From Lactonifactor sp. BIOML-A5 (lineage in GTDB: Bacteria; Bacillota; Clostridia; Lachnospirales; Lachnospiraceae): a DNA stretch of 64,000 nt. The translations under genes were made by a program, and so were the position numbers. The notes under the pieces are model-generated. The model saw only the letters and a list, made by a program, of their open reading frames with translations, was not told the DNA's origin and did not search any database. The stretch spans positions 51,557-115,556 of the forward strand of contig NZ_WKYV01000011.1 in assembly GCF_009677585.1 (NCBI RefSeq), in the 5' to 3' direction. Position 1 is the first letter of the stretch; each line of letters begins with the position of its first letter. Below, piece by piece: positions 46,401-54,203 of the stretch.

Positions 46401-47252
46401 GATTCCTCCATGGATCAGACGGATTTTCGCCGGGTCTCCCACATATGCCCTGAGAATCGGAGGTGCCGGTTCCCCGTATACCCAGGAGCTCATAGAGATT
46501 TCCTCTCCCGAATCTGCCGGGTCATGGGTCAGCGGCATCCGGTTTCTCATAGGTTCCGAGCGGTAGCTGATTGCCGTCGTGGACGCAGGCAGCCCTGTCC
46601 TGTGGTCTACCGGGGGATTTCCATCCTTATCCAAAATCTCCAGTTCGTCATGAAAAAACACCGAGTATTCCCGAAAAGCCGGCTTTCCCGGCTGGTAAAT
46701 GTCTGCCATCAATCCACTTTCTATTTCTTCCCCCGTCTGTGGATGAAACCACTTTGCGCCAGGCGGCTCCACAATCACTGCACCAAAGAGTCCATGCATA
46801 TTCGTGGCCTCTTCACTGCTTCTGGCATCTGCCATATCATGGAACAGAAAAACACCTTCCACATTAGCATACCATGTGTATACAATTTCACGGTTTGTCG
46901 TGCTGTCCTGATTGAACCCTGTACTGGTACCATCGGAACTCGCCACATCATATGCCAGCCCCTGTACATGGATTGACAACCTGCGGTTCAATGGATTACG
47001 AAAACGTACTTTCACCGTATCGCCAAGATTCACGCGAAGCACCAGTGGCTGTACTTCCTCGCAGGGCTGCGGCGGCATCTGATGGAATCTGCGGACAGCT
47101 TCCTCCTGTATTCTCTGCGAATCCTTTTCCAGTACATACAGAAGTCCATCGGGATCGTAATCCCCATATCGATTATATACAATCGGAATCTGTATTGCTT
47201 TTATTGTAAAAAAGCGGGTCCTGTTTTGACAGGGATATTGGCACAGTTCCAT
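43464..47252 (-). CDS. Giant three-unit (six-cupredoxin) multicopper oxidase-like protein
   Basis: The 1262-residue protein contains three homologous units, each opening with Y-N-x-Y-G-x-x-D-P-x-G (near residues 26, 517 and 899) and each apparently two cupredoxin domains long. Unit 1 ends with HVFHLHNH (288-295) and the full type-1 motif HCHLYPHFHEGM (341-352). Unit 2 begins with HVH (598-600) and HDH (644-646). Together these give a complete type-1 plus trinuclear copper set. The second half of unit 2 and both halves of unit 3 have lost most ligands. An acidic linker (449-500) has 11 Cys. No signal peptide is visible. The size recalls MnxG-type Mn(II) oxidases and large spore-associated copper oxidases, but the substrate is unknown. 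It is coupled to the DUF2935 gene by TAATG. Confidence 0.85.
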   Translation of the reverse strand: MELCQYPCQNRTRFFTIKAIQIPIVYNRYGDYDPDGLLYVLEKDSQRIQEEAVRRFHQMPPQPCEEVQPLVLRVNLGDTVKVRFRNPLNRRLSIHVQGLAYDVASSDGTSTGFNQDSTTNREIVYTWYANVEGVFLFHDMADARSSEEATNMHGLFGAVIVEPPGAKWFHPQTGEEIESGLMADIYQPGKPAFREYSVFFHDELEILDKDGNPPVDHRTGLPASTTAISYRSEPMRNRMPLTHDPADSGEEISMSSWVYGEPAPPILRAYVGDPAKIRLIHGGIKETHVFHLHNHQWRLEPENPVSTIIDSITISPQECYTLDILHGAGSLNRVIGDVIFHCHLYPHFHEGMWTLWRIHDRLEDGSGKLPDGTPVPALQPLKDRERPLKKDECHPGYPNFICGEVGMPPRQPPCGVLDAEGNVVVCPTLLEEANFVENAAPGALYADTCLCYTTGECDNYKECEDDKKRAVCIECDADNECADCAECSDYKKCLAIDTPCENVKVFEIALVQAKLTYNQYGWHDPEGRFFVLKEELERHGGLESYICKVEAQKIQVEPLVIRANAGDCIELRTTNLLPEFLEANAFQLKTRTDIVGHHVHLVKFDTITSDGAANGWNNIAGARKYETLVERFFADEELRTVFFHDHLFANAHQLHGVFGALVVEEAGATFHNIRNGEELRYGTQAVIRRRDGSSFREFALFVHDFAFLFDKDGKPLNAPEVPGSHDDPGVMGINYRAEPMRERLKRDGDPAYILSSFVHGDPATPVLETYPGDELMIRLIDGAHEEQHVFSVTGMSWRKEVADDRSPLAASQTIGVSEAFNLNIKEPYQAGDYLYYFGGTDDVWLGLWGIIRAYDKYQECLKPLCKGKDMILPLPPCPGKDDVVRRYEVAAVQTALVYNSYGDHDPDGLIFVPLEDVDLVLAGKYTPKPLILRANVGDWLEVILHNVWDSDRPVPYFDYPKVPLDLKHKPSNRVSLNPQFLQYDPVCDSGINVGYNPKEQTVGPGECKRYFWKADREYGACILQSFADMRNHRYHGLFGAVIVEPAGAEWYENFTKKKNPFAEQAVITAPGMENFREYVLFIQNGIRLLDAHGNLIQTAAAVSEDPVDPEDTGEKGYNYRSERFANRLLRDARVWKVFSSRVHGDPATPVWKAYSGDRVIFRTMMPADKPRNVSLTIHGHLWREQPKDALSREIPLQGGISVGNRFDMELKDGAACPGDYLYRSGSFAWDVESGMWGIFRVMKHSVKCRCKEMCGRILKCIK

Positions 47253-48160
47253 TACCTATTGCCTCCCTTCGTTTTCAGGATTCTAAGATAATGATTTGCT
47301 TCCCGAAGCACATGGTCCGCCAGCAGAGGAAGTATAACGGAGCGTATCCCACAGCCTGTAATTCCTTCCGTACCTGCCGCCTTAAAATCGCGGTACTGCT
47401 TTGTTGTTTCCAAGGTCTTTCTCGTCAGTTCATCCATCGTCCGACAATCCTGTTTACTCGCTTCTTCCAACAGGCGGCAGTAGTCCCCGGCGAAATTATC
47501 TGCCGTTTTCATAAGTTCACACTCCGTCGGGTCAAGCAGCCCCCGAATAAACAACGCATGTTCCATCATGATCTGGTTCCAGAACAGTTCTGCATTTTTT
47601 AAATTCTTTGACGGCATACATCCTTTCTCTTCCAGTTCCGTTAGAATCTGATGGTACAATTTTGCCTCCCGGAGGATATGCTCAATCAGAAGCGGATAAT
47701 TCACTGTGTACAGGTTACAAGCCGTGACCTCTTGCAATATTTTCTCTTTAAACGCAATCAATCCATTCAGCAGATACAGTACATTCTGATTCAGTCGGCG
47801 TACCTGCTGTATCATTCTTCTGTCCTGACATATTCCACAGCCTGCATGCAGTTTCTTTTCTGCCTGCGTAATCCGAATATCAATTGGAATCTTTGTCAGT
47901 CGTCTTGTCTGCTGCTCTGCCATTTCTGTAAATTCTGTGAACACTTCCCCTGAACATAGCACCTCTTCTCCTACCATTCCATCGGCAAGCCAGACTGCCT
48001 GCTCCAGCGCTTTTTCAAACTGTGCACGAAACCAGTCTGCCTTGTTTCTATATCCCGTTTCCCCTGCCGGGAATGCGGTCAAAAGAAACAGTGCATGTTC
48101 TCTCATGATTCTGGTGAAAAACAAATGTGTTTCCAGTGATGTTGTTACATATTTTTTCAT
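47252..48160 (-). CDS. DUF2935 helical-bundle protein, duplicated
   Basis: The 302-residue protein consists of two homologous halves. Each has an opening helix with M-x-E-H-A-L-F (about 19-25 and 199-205) and a later helix with H-x-L-R-E-A (about 165-170 and 281-286). The Glu and His positions suggest a ferritin-like metal-binding bundle, as proposed for DUF2935. Cys occur in AGCGIC near residue 103. The stop overlaps the start of the copper-oxidase gene as TAATG, so the two proteins are made together and may share a metal. The function is unknown. Confidence 0.82.
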   Translation of the reverse strand: MKKYVTTSLETHLFFTRIMREHALFLLTAFPAGETGYRNKADWFRAQFEKALEQAVWLADGMVGEEVLCSGEVFTEFTEMAEQQTRRLTKIPIDIRITQAEKKLHAGCGICQDRRMIQQVRRLNQNVLYLLNGLIAFKEKILQEVTACNLYTVNYPLLIEHILREAKLYHQILTELEEKGCMPSKNLKNAELFWNQIMMEHALFIRGLLDPTECELMKTADNFAGDYCRLLEEASKQDCRTMDELTRKTLETTKQYRDFKAAGTEGITGCGIRSVILPLLADHVLREANHYLRILKTKGGNR

Positions 48161-48180
48161 TTTCCTGCATACCTTATTAT

Positions 48181-48209
48181 TTTATAGAATTTCTATATAA
48201 TATATGCAA
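48181..48209 (-). promoter_or_regulatory. Candidate promoter of the DUF2935-copper oxidase operon
   Basis: On the minus strand TTGCAT (48204-48209) and TATAAA (48181-48186) are separated by 17 bases, 21 bases before the start codon. The leader would be very short. It lies at the edge of the decayed intron. Confidence 0.5.
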
Positions 48210-48612
48210 TCATCCAAACTTTGCCGTAACTAATAATCCTATAATCGCCCATTATCATTCTGACAGAATCTCTATCATTTTCTGATCCCTTTCTCCCCGA
48301 AAAAACTTGTCTTATAGGAGATAAGGTGTATTTCCCCTTCCTTATTCTTTCTGTCAGTTCGTAATGGTGTTCCTTCAGCCATGGCAGAGCCGCTTCAATG
48401 GTCATCACATCTACACGCGGCGCTCCCTTGTTTGCCTTCACTTTCTTATATGCTCTGTTCAGGTTGTCCTTGTTCAGAATCCTGCTTAAAATGTCCGGTT
48501 CTGCACTGTCCCCTTACTTCCATATCCGGTTGAATGAGCGGTACGCTCTCACATACCCTTCGCGTTTAGCGCTATTTCTTTGTGAGCAGCTTTCTCTGTT
48601 TTCTGTACCCAT
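48193..48612 (-). pseudogene. Remnant of a group II intron reverse transcriptase/maturase
   Basis: On the minus strand an ATG at 48612 with an AAAGGAGG site opens a frame with an in-frame TAA after 32 codons. The same frame then continues with ILSRILNKDNLNRAYKKVKA, NKGAPRVDVMTIEAALPWL and LTERIRKGKYTLSP. These match the conserved N-terminal reverse transcriptase region (usually NKGAPGVDGMT) of group II intron proteins. Homology stops near 48304, and the palm, thumb and maturase domains are gone. The frame runs on without resemblance to 48193. It is a broken, non-functional copy. Confidence 0.8.
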
Positions 48613-48815
48613 CTGCACATTCCTCCTTTCCCAATTGTACTAAAGGCTCCTATTGATTCAGCCTTTCACTGAACCCTGGGTGCCTCACGTTTCTTTCTCT
48701 CCATCCATCTGCCGCATTTACTGCACATGATTCCTTGTAGCTATTGGGCTTCGTCTTGTCAAAGTAGGTTCCCCACACCTGCCGTCCTGAAGCACCTTAA
48801 GCCGAAGTCTAAAAT
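48613..48815 (-). mobile_element. 5' RNA part of the decayed group II intron
   Basis: About 200 bases upstream of the broken reverse transcriptase gene have no coding frame. They sit where the intron domain I-IV RNA would be. Structured GC-rich segments such as GACGGCAGGTGTGGGGAACC are present on the minus strand. The outer boundary is set only by the oadA terminator and is uncertain, and the 3' part of the intron is missing. Confidence 0.5.
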
Positions 48816-48822
48816 TTAAGCC

Positions 48823-48850
48823 AAAAAGAGGACCAACACCTGGTCCTCTT
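48823..48850 (-). terminator. Terminator of the Na+ decarboxylase operon
   Basis: On the minus strand AAGAGGACCA pairs with TGGTCCTCTT around 5 bases, and five T follow. It lies 13 bases after the oadA stop. Confidence 0.9.
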
Positions 48851-48863
48851 TTCTCTCCCTATC

Positions 48864-50276
48864 CTAAACCGGATAAGCCTTATTCTCTGTATCTGCCACC
48901 GTAGGATCCACCTTTGTCTTCTGCGCTTCTCTGTATTTAAAGAAGTCAACAGCAACCTGTGGGAACAGTGCGTAAGTTAAAACGTCTTCATCCTGCTCTG
49001 ACCACTGTGCCATCTCTCCCCTTAAGGTATCTAACTCATCAGGAATCAGATCTGCTGGACGGCAGGTAATCGGCTCTTTATCTCCGATGCATTTCTTTTG
49101 AACCTCAGGATTAAAGGGCTTTACTGTTGCCCCGTATTCTCCGGAAAGTACAGCCTTTGTTTCCTTGGTAACCATCTTGTAGCGCTCACCCATAAGTACA
49201 TTGAATACTGCCTGTGTACCTACAATCTGAGAAGACGGCGTTACCAGAGGAGGCTCACCTAAATCTTTTCTTACCCTTGGTACTTCTTCCAGAACATCAT
49301 AATATTTGTCTTCCGCATGCTGCTCTTTTAACTGTGATGTCAGGTTGGAGAGCATACCGCCCGGTACCTGGTATAATAAGGTTTTAATATTCACTCCCAT
49401 GTTCTTAGGATTCAGAAGGCCGCTTTCCAGAGCCTCGTCACGGATCGGACGGAAGTAGTCTGCGATCTCTGCCAGCAGATTCTGATCAAATCCTGTATCA
49501 TATGGTGTTCCTTTAAATGTCTCAACCATAACCTCTGTGGCAGGCTGGGAGGTTCCAAGTGCAAATGGAGACATGGCCGTATCAATTACATCAACACCGG
49601 CCTCCACTGCCTTTAAATAGGTCATAGATGCCACACCGGATGTATAATGGGTGTGAAGCTGAATCGGAAGACTCACATTTTCTTTTAAGGCTGTGATTAA
49701 CTCAGTCGCTTTATAAGGAAGAAGCAGGCCAGCCATATCCTTGATACAGATAGAGGTTGCGCCCATCTCTTCGATTTTCTTGGCAATGTCAATCCAGTAC
49801 TCCAGGGTATAGGCATCTCCCAGTGTGTAGGAGAGCGCAACCTGAGCATCGGCTTTCTCTTTCACTGCAGCTTTGACAGCTGTCTGCAGGTTGCGCAGAT
49901 CATTTAAGCAGTCAAAGATACGGATGATATCAATTCCATTGGAAACTGATTTCTGAACGAAATACTCCACTACATCGTCGGCGTAGGGACGGTATCCCAG
50001 AATATTCTGTCCCCGGAATAGCATCTGTAATTTTGTGTTTTTAAATCCATCCCGGAACTTACGAAGTCTGTCCCATGGATCTTCTTTTAAGAAACGCAGG
50101 GATGCATCAAAGGTTGCACCTCCCCAGCACTCTACGGAATGGTAACCTACCTGGTCCATTTTATCTACGATTGGAAGCATCTGCTCTGTTGTCATTCTTG
50201 TGGCAATCAGAGACTGATGGGCATCACGCAGAATAGTCTCAGTAATTTTGATTGGTTTCTTTGCGATTTCTGACAT
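48864..50276 (-). CDS. oadA: Oxaloacetate decarboxylase alpha/pyruvate carboxylase B-type carboxyltransferase
   Basis: The 470-residue protein has a TIM-barrel carboxyltransferase (ETILRDAHQSLIATRM at the N-terminus, SICIKDMAGLL with the Lys that can be carboxylated, QLHTHYTSG with metal-binding His) and the C-terminal conserved region, but no biotinyl domain. Biotin is on a separate protein in the same operon. It moves a carboxyl group between oxaloacetate (or pyruvate) and biotin. It is the last gene, 28 bases after the beta subunit gene. Confidence 0.94.
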   Translation of the reverse strand: MSEIAKKPIKITETILRDAHQSLIATRMTTEQMLPIVDKMDQVGYHSVECWGGATFDASLRFLKEDPWDRLRKFRDGFKNTKLQMLFRGQNILGYRPYADDVVEYFVQKSVSNGIDIIRIFDCLNDLRNLQTAVKAAVKEKADAQVALSYTLGDAYTLEYWIDIAKKIEEMGATSICIKDMAGLLLPYKATELITALKENVSLPIQLHTHYTSGVASMTYLKAVEAGVDVIDTAMSPFALGTSQPATEVMVETFKGTPYDTGFDQNLLAEIADYFRPIRDEALESGLLNPKNMGVNIKTLLYQVPGGMLSNLTSQLKEQHAEDKYYDVLEEVPRVRKDLGEPPLVTPSSQIVGTQAVFNVLMGERYKMVTKETKAVLSGEYGATVKPFNPEVQKKCIGDKEPITCRPADLIPDELDTLRGEMAQWSEQDEDVLTYALFPQVAVDFFKYREAQKTKVDPTVADTENKAYPV

Positions 50277-50304
50277 ATTCTTACCTCCATTCTTATTTTA
50301 ACTA

Positions 50305-51453
50305 TTAAACTCCAAAGATTGCCATGAATGTACCGGCTGCTACTGCAGTACCGATAACACCGGCAACGTTTGGTCCCATGGCATGCATCAGCAGGAAGTT
50401 TGTAGGATCTGCCTCAGCTCCTACTTTCTGAGACACACGGGCTGCCATAGGAACGGCAGATACACCAGCAGAACCAATCAACGGATTAATCTTTCCGCCG
50501 GACAATTTGCACATCAGTTTGCCAAGAAGCACACCCCCTGCAGTACCCAAAGCGAATGCAACCAGACCTAAGACTACGATTTTAAGTGTATCCAGGTTCA
50601 AGAATGCCTCAGCGCTTGTAGATGCACCTACGGATGTACCAAGTAAGATAACTACGATGTACATAAGCGCATTAGATGCGGTCTCTGTTAACTGCTTTAC
50701 AACACCTGATTCTCTGAACAGGTTACCCAGCATCAGCATACCTACCAAAGGAGCTGTGGTGGGGAGAATCAGACAAACAACGATTGTGATAATAATAGGG
50801 AACAGGATTTTTTCCAGTTTTGTTACCGGACGAAGCTGTTCCATCTTGATTTTTCTTTCCTTCTCAGTGGTGAGAAGCTTCATGATCGGCGGCTGAATAA
50901 TCGGTACCAGTGACATATAGGAATAAGCTGCCACGGCAATGGGGCCCATCAAAGTAGTCTGTCCCAGTTTACCAGCCAGGAAGATAGATGTCGGACCATC
51001 CGCCCCTCCGATAATGGAAATAGCCGCAGCAGCCTTTCCATTGAATCCCAAGAAAATCGCTAAGAAATATGCCCCGTAGATACCCAGCTGCGCTGCGGCA
51101 CCCAGAAGGAAGCTTTTAGGGTTGGCAATCAGGGGACCAAAATCGGTCATGGCGCCAACACCCATAAAAATCAGAGACGGCAGTATACTCCACTCGTCAA
51201 GCAGATAGAAATAGTGAAGAAGTCCGCCTACACCGTTTGATGCATCTTCGGCTCTCAGCATAATATCCGGATAAATGTTAACCAGCAGCATACCAAATGC
51301 AATCGGAACCAGCAGCAAAGGTTCAAAACCTTTTCTTATTGCCAGAAATAAGAATACACAGGCAACTGCGATCATCAGATAGTTTCCCCATGTTAAATTA
51401 AAGAAAGCAGTCTGATGAAGCAGGTTAGACAGTGTTTCTGTTACATAAGACAT
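50305..51453 (-). CDS. Na+-translocating decarboxylase beta subunit
   Basis: The 382-residue protein has about ten membrane helices and the OadB/GcdB/MmdB motifs, notably IIGGADGPTSIFLAGKL near residue 150 and GSAGVSAVPMAARVSQKVG near the C-terminus. It decarboxylates carboxybiotin and exports Na+. I chose ATG at 51453 behind GGGAGG; an ATG five codons earlier overlaps that site. Confidence 0.95.
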   Translation of the reverse strand: MSYVTETLSNLLHQTAFFNLTWGNYLMIAVACVFLFLAIRKGFEPLLLVPIAFGMLLVNIYPDIMLRAEDASNGVGGLLHYFYLLDEWSILPSLIFMGVGAMTDFGPLIANPKSFLLGAAAQLGIYGAYFLAIFLGFNGKAAAAISIIGGADGPTSIFLAGKLGQTTLMGPIAVAAYSYMSLVPIIQPPIMKLLTTEKERKIKMEQLRPVTKLEKILFPIIITIVVCLILPTTAPLVGMLMLGNLFRESGVVKQLTETASNALMYIVVILLGTSVGASTSAEAFLNLDTLKIVVLGLVAFALGTAGGVLLGKLMCKLSGGKINPLIGSAGVSAVPMAARVSQKVGAEADPTNFLLMHAMGPNVAGVIGTAVAAGTFMAIFGV

Positions 51454-51525
51454 TTTTTTACCTCCCATTGTAAGTTTTCAGGCAGGCAGATACCTGCCGC
51501 AGGGAATTTACACAGAATGCAAATT

Positions 51526-51897
51526 CTAGTTCATTGATGCTAAGATGTCACCAGACTCAATGGCGTCGCCTACAGATACATCAATACTTGCAATGGTTCC
51601 GTCCTGAGGTGCTACAACCGGAATCTCCATTTTCATGGCTTCCAGAATAATAATCGCATCGCCGGCCTTCACAGCCTGTCCTGCAGAAGCTTCTACTTTA
51701 AATACTTTACCCGGCACGGAAGCCTTTACTTCAACAGCACCTGCTGTCCCTGCCGCTGCCTTTTTAGGAGCTGCCGCCGGTGCTGCCTTAGGAGCAGCTT
51801 TCGGCGCTGCCGCTGGTGCTGCCGGTGCGCTGCCGGTACCTTCTTCTACGGTTACATCATATGCAGTTCCATTCACTGTAATTGTATAGTTTTTCAT
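51526..51897 (-). CDS. Biotin carrier protein of the Na+ decarboxylase
   Basis: The 123-residue protein has a short N-terminal domain (YTITVNGTAYDVTVEEG), an Ala/Pro-rich flexible linker (about 24-48) and a C-terminal biotinyl domain with EAMKMEI, whose second-to-last Lys takes the biotin. It shuttles CO2 between the carboxyltransferases and the membrane beta subunit. It is the only biotin carrier in this operon, although two carboxyltransferases are present. Confidence 0.96.
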   Translation of the reverse strand: MKNYTITVNGTAYDVTVEEGTGSAPAAPAAAPKAAPKAAPAAAPKKAAAGTAGAVEVKASVPGKVFKVEASAGQAVKAGDAIIILEAMKMEIPVVAPQDGTIASIDVSVGDAIESGDILASMN

Positions 51898-51915
51898 GAT
51901 TTTTCCTCCTATTGA

Positions 51916-52683
51916 TTAAGCTCTCTGCCAATTTCTTTTATTTGATTTTCTGATAGATCTTACTACAAAACTGTCAGTGGAAGTATTCTCAGATGCTGCG
52001 ATCGCCGCTGCAATTACTGCTACCAGCTCTCCGTCATCCACAAGCTCTTCTTCCTGCACCAGGGCAGGAGCTGCTGCAGGTGCTGTTTCCGCTGCAGGTG
52101 CTGTTTTCTGGGGAGCAGCCTCACTCTTTTTAAACTTATCCGCAATGGCTGGTATGAATTTAAAAAGATAAATCAGAAAGCTCAGGAATATCAGCATCAG
52201 GAATACGATGCCGACTCCCATCAGCGTATTCATACCGGCTCTCTGCAATTTGGTTCCCATAGTGTACTGTATATCAATACCCATAGAGGTAGCAGCATAC
52301 TTTTTATCAAATGTAATCGTAAAAAGTGCTTCTTCCTTTTCAAATTTAGTAGGTATGGTAACCGTAATCATTTCTTTATCTGTCTCCAGAGCGGCATCTC
52401 CCATACTCACGTAGGCACCCAGTTCATCTCTGCTCCCCTGCCATGCTTCCATAGCAGATACAGAGAACGCATCTTCGGATTCCAGATAAGACTGTATAGT
52501 CTCATCATCCATGACCACAATTGCTTCAACGGCGGACTGGGCAGACTGAATCAGCTGACTTTGAATGTCTTCGCTCACCTCAAGCCCAGTGCTCTCATCC
52601 TTCTTCCCACCGCAGGCGGTAAGGGCAGCGAAGAGAACCCCCATCAAAACAATGCTAAATATTTTTTTCCATGTCTGCTTCAT
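51916..52683 (-). CDS. OadG-family subunit with N-terminal lipoprotein domain
   Basis: The 255-residue protein begins with a signal peptide and a lipobox-like LTAC, then an extracytoplasmic domain (about 25-150). A membrane helix (about 155-180) follows, then an Ala/Pro-rich cytoplasmic tail. The helix and tail match OadG, the small subunit that holds the Na+ decarboxylase complex together. Ordinary OadG is about 80-120 residues, so the outer lipoprotein domain is an addition. I chose ATG at 52683 behind GAGGTG. Confidence 0.88.
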   Translation of the reverse strand: MKQTWKKIFSIVLMGVLFAALTACGGKKDESTGLEVSEDIQSQLIQSAQSAVEAIVVMDDETIQSYLESEDAFSVSAMEAWQGSRDELGAYVSMGDAALETDKEMITVTIPTKFEKEEALFTITFDKKYAATSMGIDIQYTMGTKLQRAGMNTLMGVGIVFLMLIFLSFLIYLFKFIPAIADKFKKSEAAPQKTAPAAETAPAAAPALVQEEELVDDGELVAVIAAAIAASENTSTDSFVVRSIRKSNKRNWQRA

Positions 52684-52697
52684 ATGATTCACCTCGC

Positions 52698-54134
52698 CTA
52701 AACCGTGCCATGTTTCTTGCTTGGTCGGTCTTCTCTCTTTGTGAATAACATTTCAAAAGCTCCAATCACATATTTTCTTGTGTCTTCTGCTTCAATAATT
52801 GTGTCCACATATCCTCTCTTCGCAGCTGCCTGAGCGCTGGACTGAAGAGTTGCATATTCTGCTGCTTTTTCATTAATCGTTGCTGCATCTGCACCTGCAT
52901 ACATGATCTTTGCTGCCAGTTTTGCATCCATCATACCGATCTCTGCCGTAGGCCATGCAAATACCATATCTGCTCCGGTAGATTTGCTGTTCATGGTCAG
53001 ATATGCACTTCCGTAGGCTGCGCCAATCACTACATTCACCTTCGGAACGGTTGCATTTGTATATGCATATGTTAATGCCGCAGCTGCTTTTGCCATATTC
53101 GCTTCGGCACATTTTGTCGCTTTATATCCTTTTGCGTTGGTAAGTGTTAACACAGGGATATCAAAAGCATCACAGAAATCTACAAATTCTGCAGCCTTTT
53201 TACATCCTCTTGCAGAAAGAACATTGTCGAATTCTTCCGTCTTATTGCCTTCTGCATCATATACTTCGGTTCTGTTGGCAACACATCCAACCGTTGCGCC
53301 GTTCAGGCGGATAAATCCAGTTACCATGTCTTTCGCATAGCTGGATTTCACTTCAAAAAATACATTATTATCTGCAATCTGGGAAAGAGCAATAGAAGTA
53401 TCACCCACACAATTAGCAAGTTCTGTACAAACCCTGTTTAAGTCATCTGTACATTCTGTGTAAGACATGTCATCCTCGTTGTTGGCTGGAAGCATACTTA
53501 CCAAAGCTCTCATCTGTGCAATAATTTCTTCTTCACTTCCCACACCGTCTACCAGTCCGGTCTCTTCGCTCTGGAACTTTGCGCTGGATGTATCGCATTT
53601 AGAAATTTCGTTCCCGTCAATTGCATTGGGAGAGTTTACAAATAACCTGCCTTTTTTCTCTTCCATAAATGTAAAATCTGTCATCGCAGATGCAATGGCA
53701 AGACCGCCTCCGCAAGTTCCGAAGATGCCTGTAACCTGAGGTATCACACCTGATGCCAGAGCCTGCTTGGTGTAGATTTCGCCGAATCCGTTTAATGCGT
53801 CTGTAGCCTCTTCCAGACGAAAACCTGCGCAATCTACCAGTCCGATTACAGGTGCTCCTGTTTTCATTGCCAGATTATAGAGGTTTGTGATTTTTTTAGC
53901 ATGCATTTCACCGATGGTTCCGTTTAATACAGAAGCATCCTGGCTGTAAACATAGACTAAATTGCCGTCGATCACACCATAACCTGTAATGACACCATCA
54001 GACGGTGTTTCCTTTTCAGATAAGTTGAAATCCGTATTTCTAGCTGTAATCTGCCCGCCGATTTCAACAAAACTGTTCTCGTCAAGTAAAGAATTAATTC
54101 TTTGACTTGCTAAGCTTTGTGCTGTACTACTCAT
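52698..54134 (-). CDS. Acyl-CoA carboxyltransferase (MmdA/PccB-like)
   Basis: The 478-residue protein has the two crotonase-like halves of MmdA, PccB and the 12S transcarboxylase subunit. The first half has PVIGLVDCAGFRLEEA and GTCGGGLAIASAMTDF; the second has DIPVLTLTNAKGY and VIGAAYGSAYLTMNSK. It moves a carboxyl group between an acyl-CoA (methylmalonyl-, malonyl- or glutaconyl-CoA) and biotin. It is the first gene of the operon behind a strong promoter. The start has GGAGGG 7 bases upstream. Confidence 0.92.
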   Translation of the reverse strand: MSSTAQSLASQRINSLLDENSFVEIGGQITARNTDFNLSEKETPSDGVITGYGVIDGNLVYVYSQDASVLNGTIGEMHAKKITNLYNLAMKTGAPVIGLVDCAGFRLEEATDALNGFGEIYTKQALASGVIPQVTGIFGTCGGGLAIASAMTDFTFMEEKKGRLFVNSPNAIDGNEISKCDTSSAKFQSEETGLVDGVGSEEEIIAQMRALVSMLPANNEDDMSYTECTDDLNRVCTELANCVGDTSIALSQIADNNVFFEVKSSYAKDMVTGFIRLNGATVGCVANRTEVYDAEGNKTEEFDNVLSARGCKKAAEFVDFCDAFDIPVLTLTNAKGYKATKCAEANMAKAAAALTYAYTNATVPKVNVVIGAAYGSAYLTMNSKSTGADMVFAWPTAEIGMMDAKLAAKIMYAGADAATINEKAAEYATLQSSAQAAAKRGYVDTIIEAEDTRKYVIGAFEMLFTKREDRPSKKHGTV

Positions 54135-54168
54135 TCTTCAGCCCTCCATTTTTTATTATTGACCAAAA

Positions 54169-54184
54169 TTTTACCAATGTAAAA
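54169..54184. promoter_or_regulatory. Candidate operator in the decarboxylase operon leader
   Basis: TTTTAC-CAAT-GTAAAA is a perfect 6-bp inverted repeat with a 4-base centre. It lies between the promoter and the MmdA-like gene. The TetR protein encoded just upstream is a plausible binder. Confidence 0.4.
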
Positions 54185-54203
54185 CCAATTTCTGCCGAGT
54201 ATA

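Noticed and set aside
43464..47252. Three fused, independently active laccases
   Set aside because: Only one complete copper-ligand set can be counted over the whole protein; the other units lack the HCH and type-1 residues.
48398..48643. Plus-strand frame of 81 codons near the intron remnant
   Set aside because: It is antisense to the reverse transcriptase fragment and has no site or known domain.
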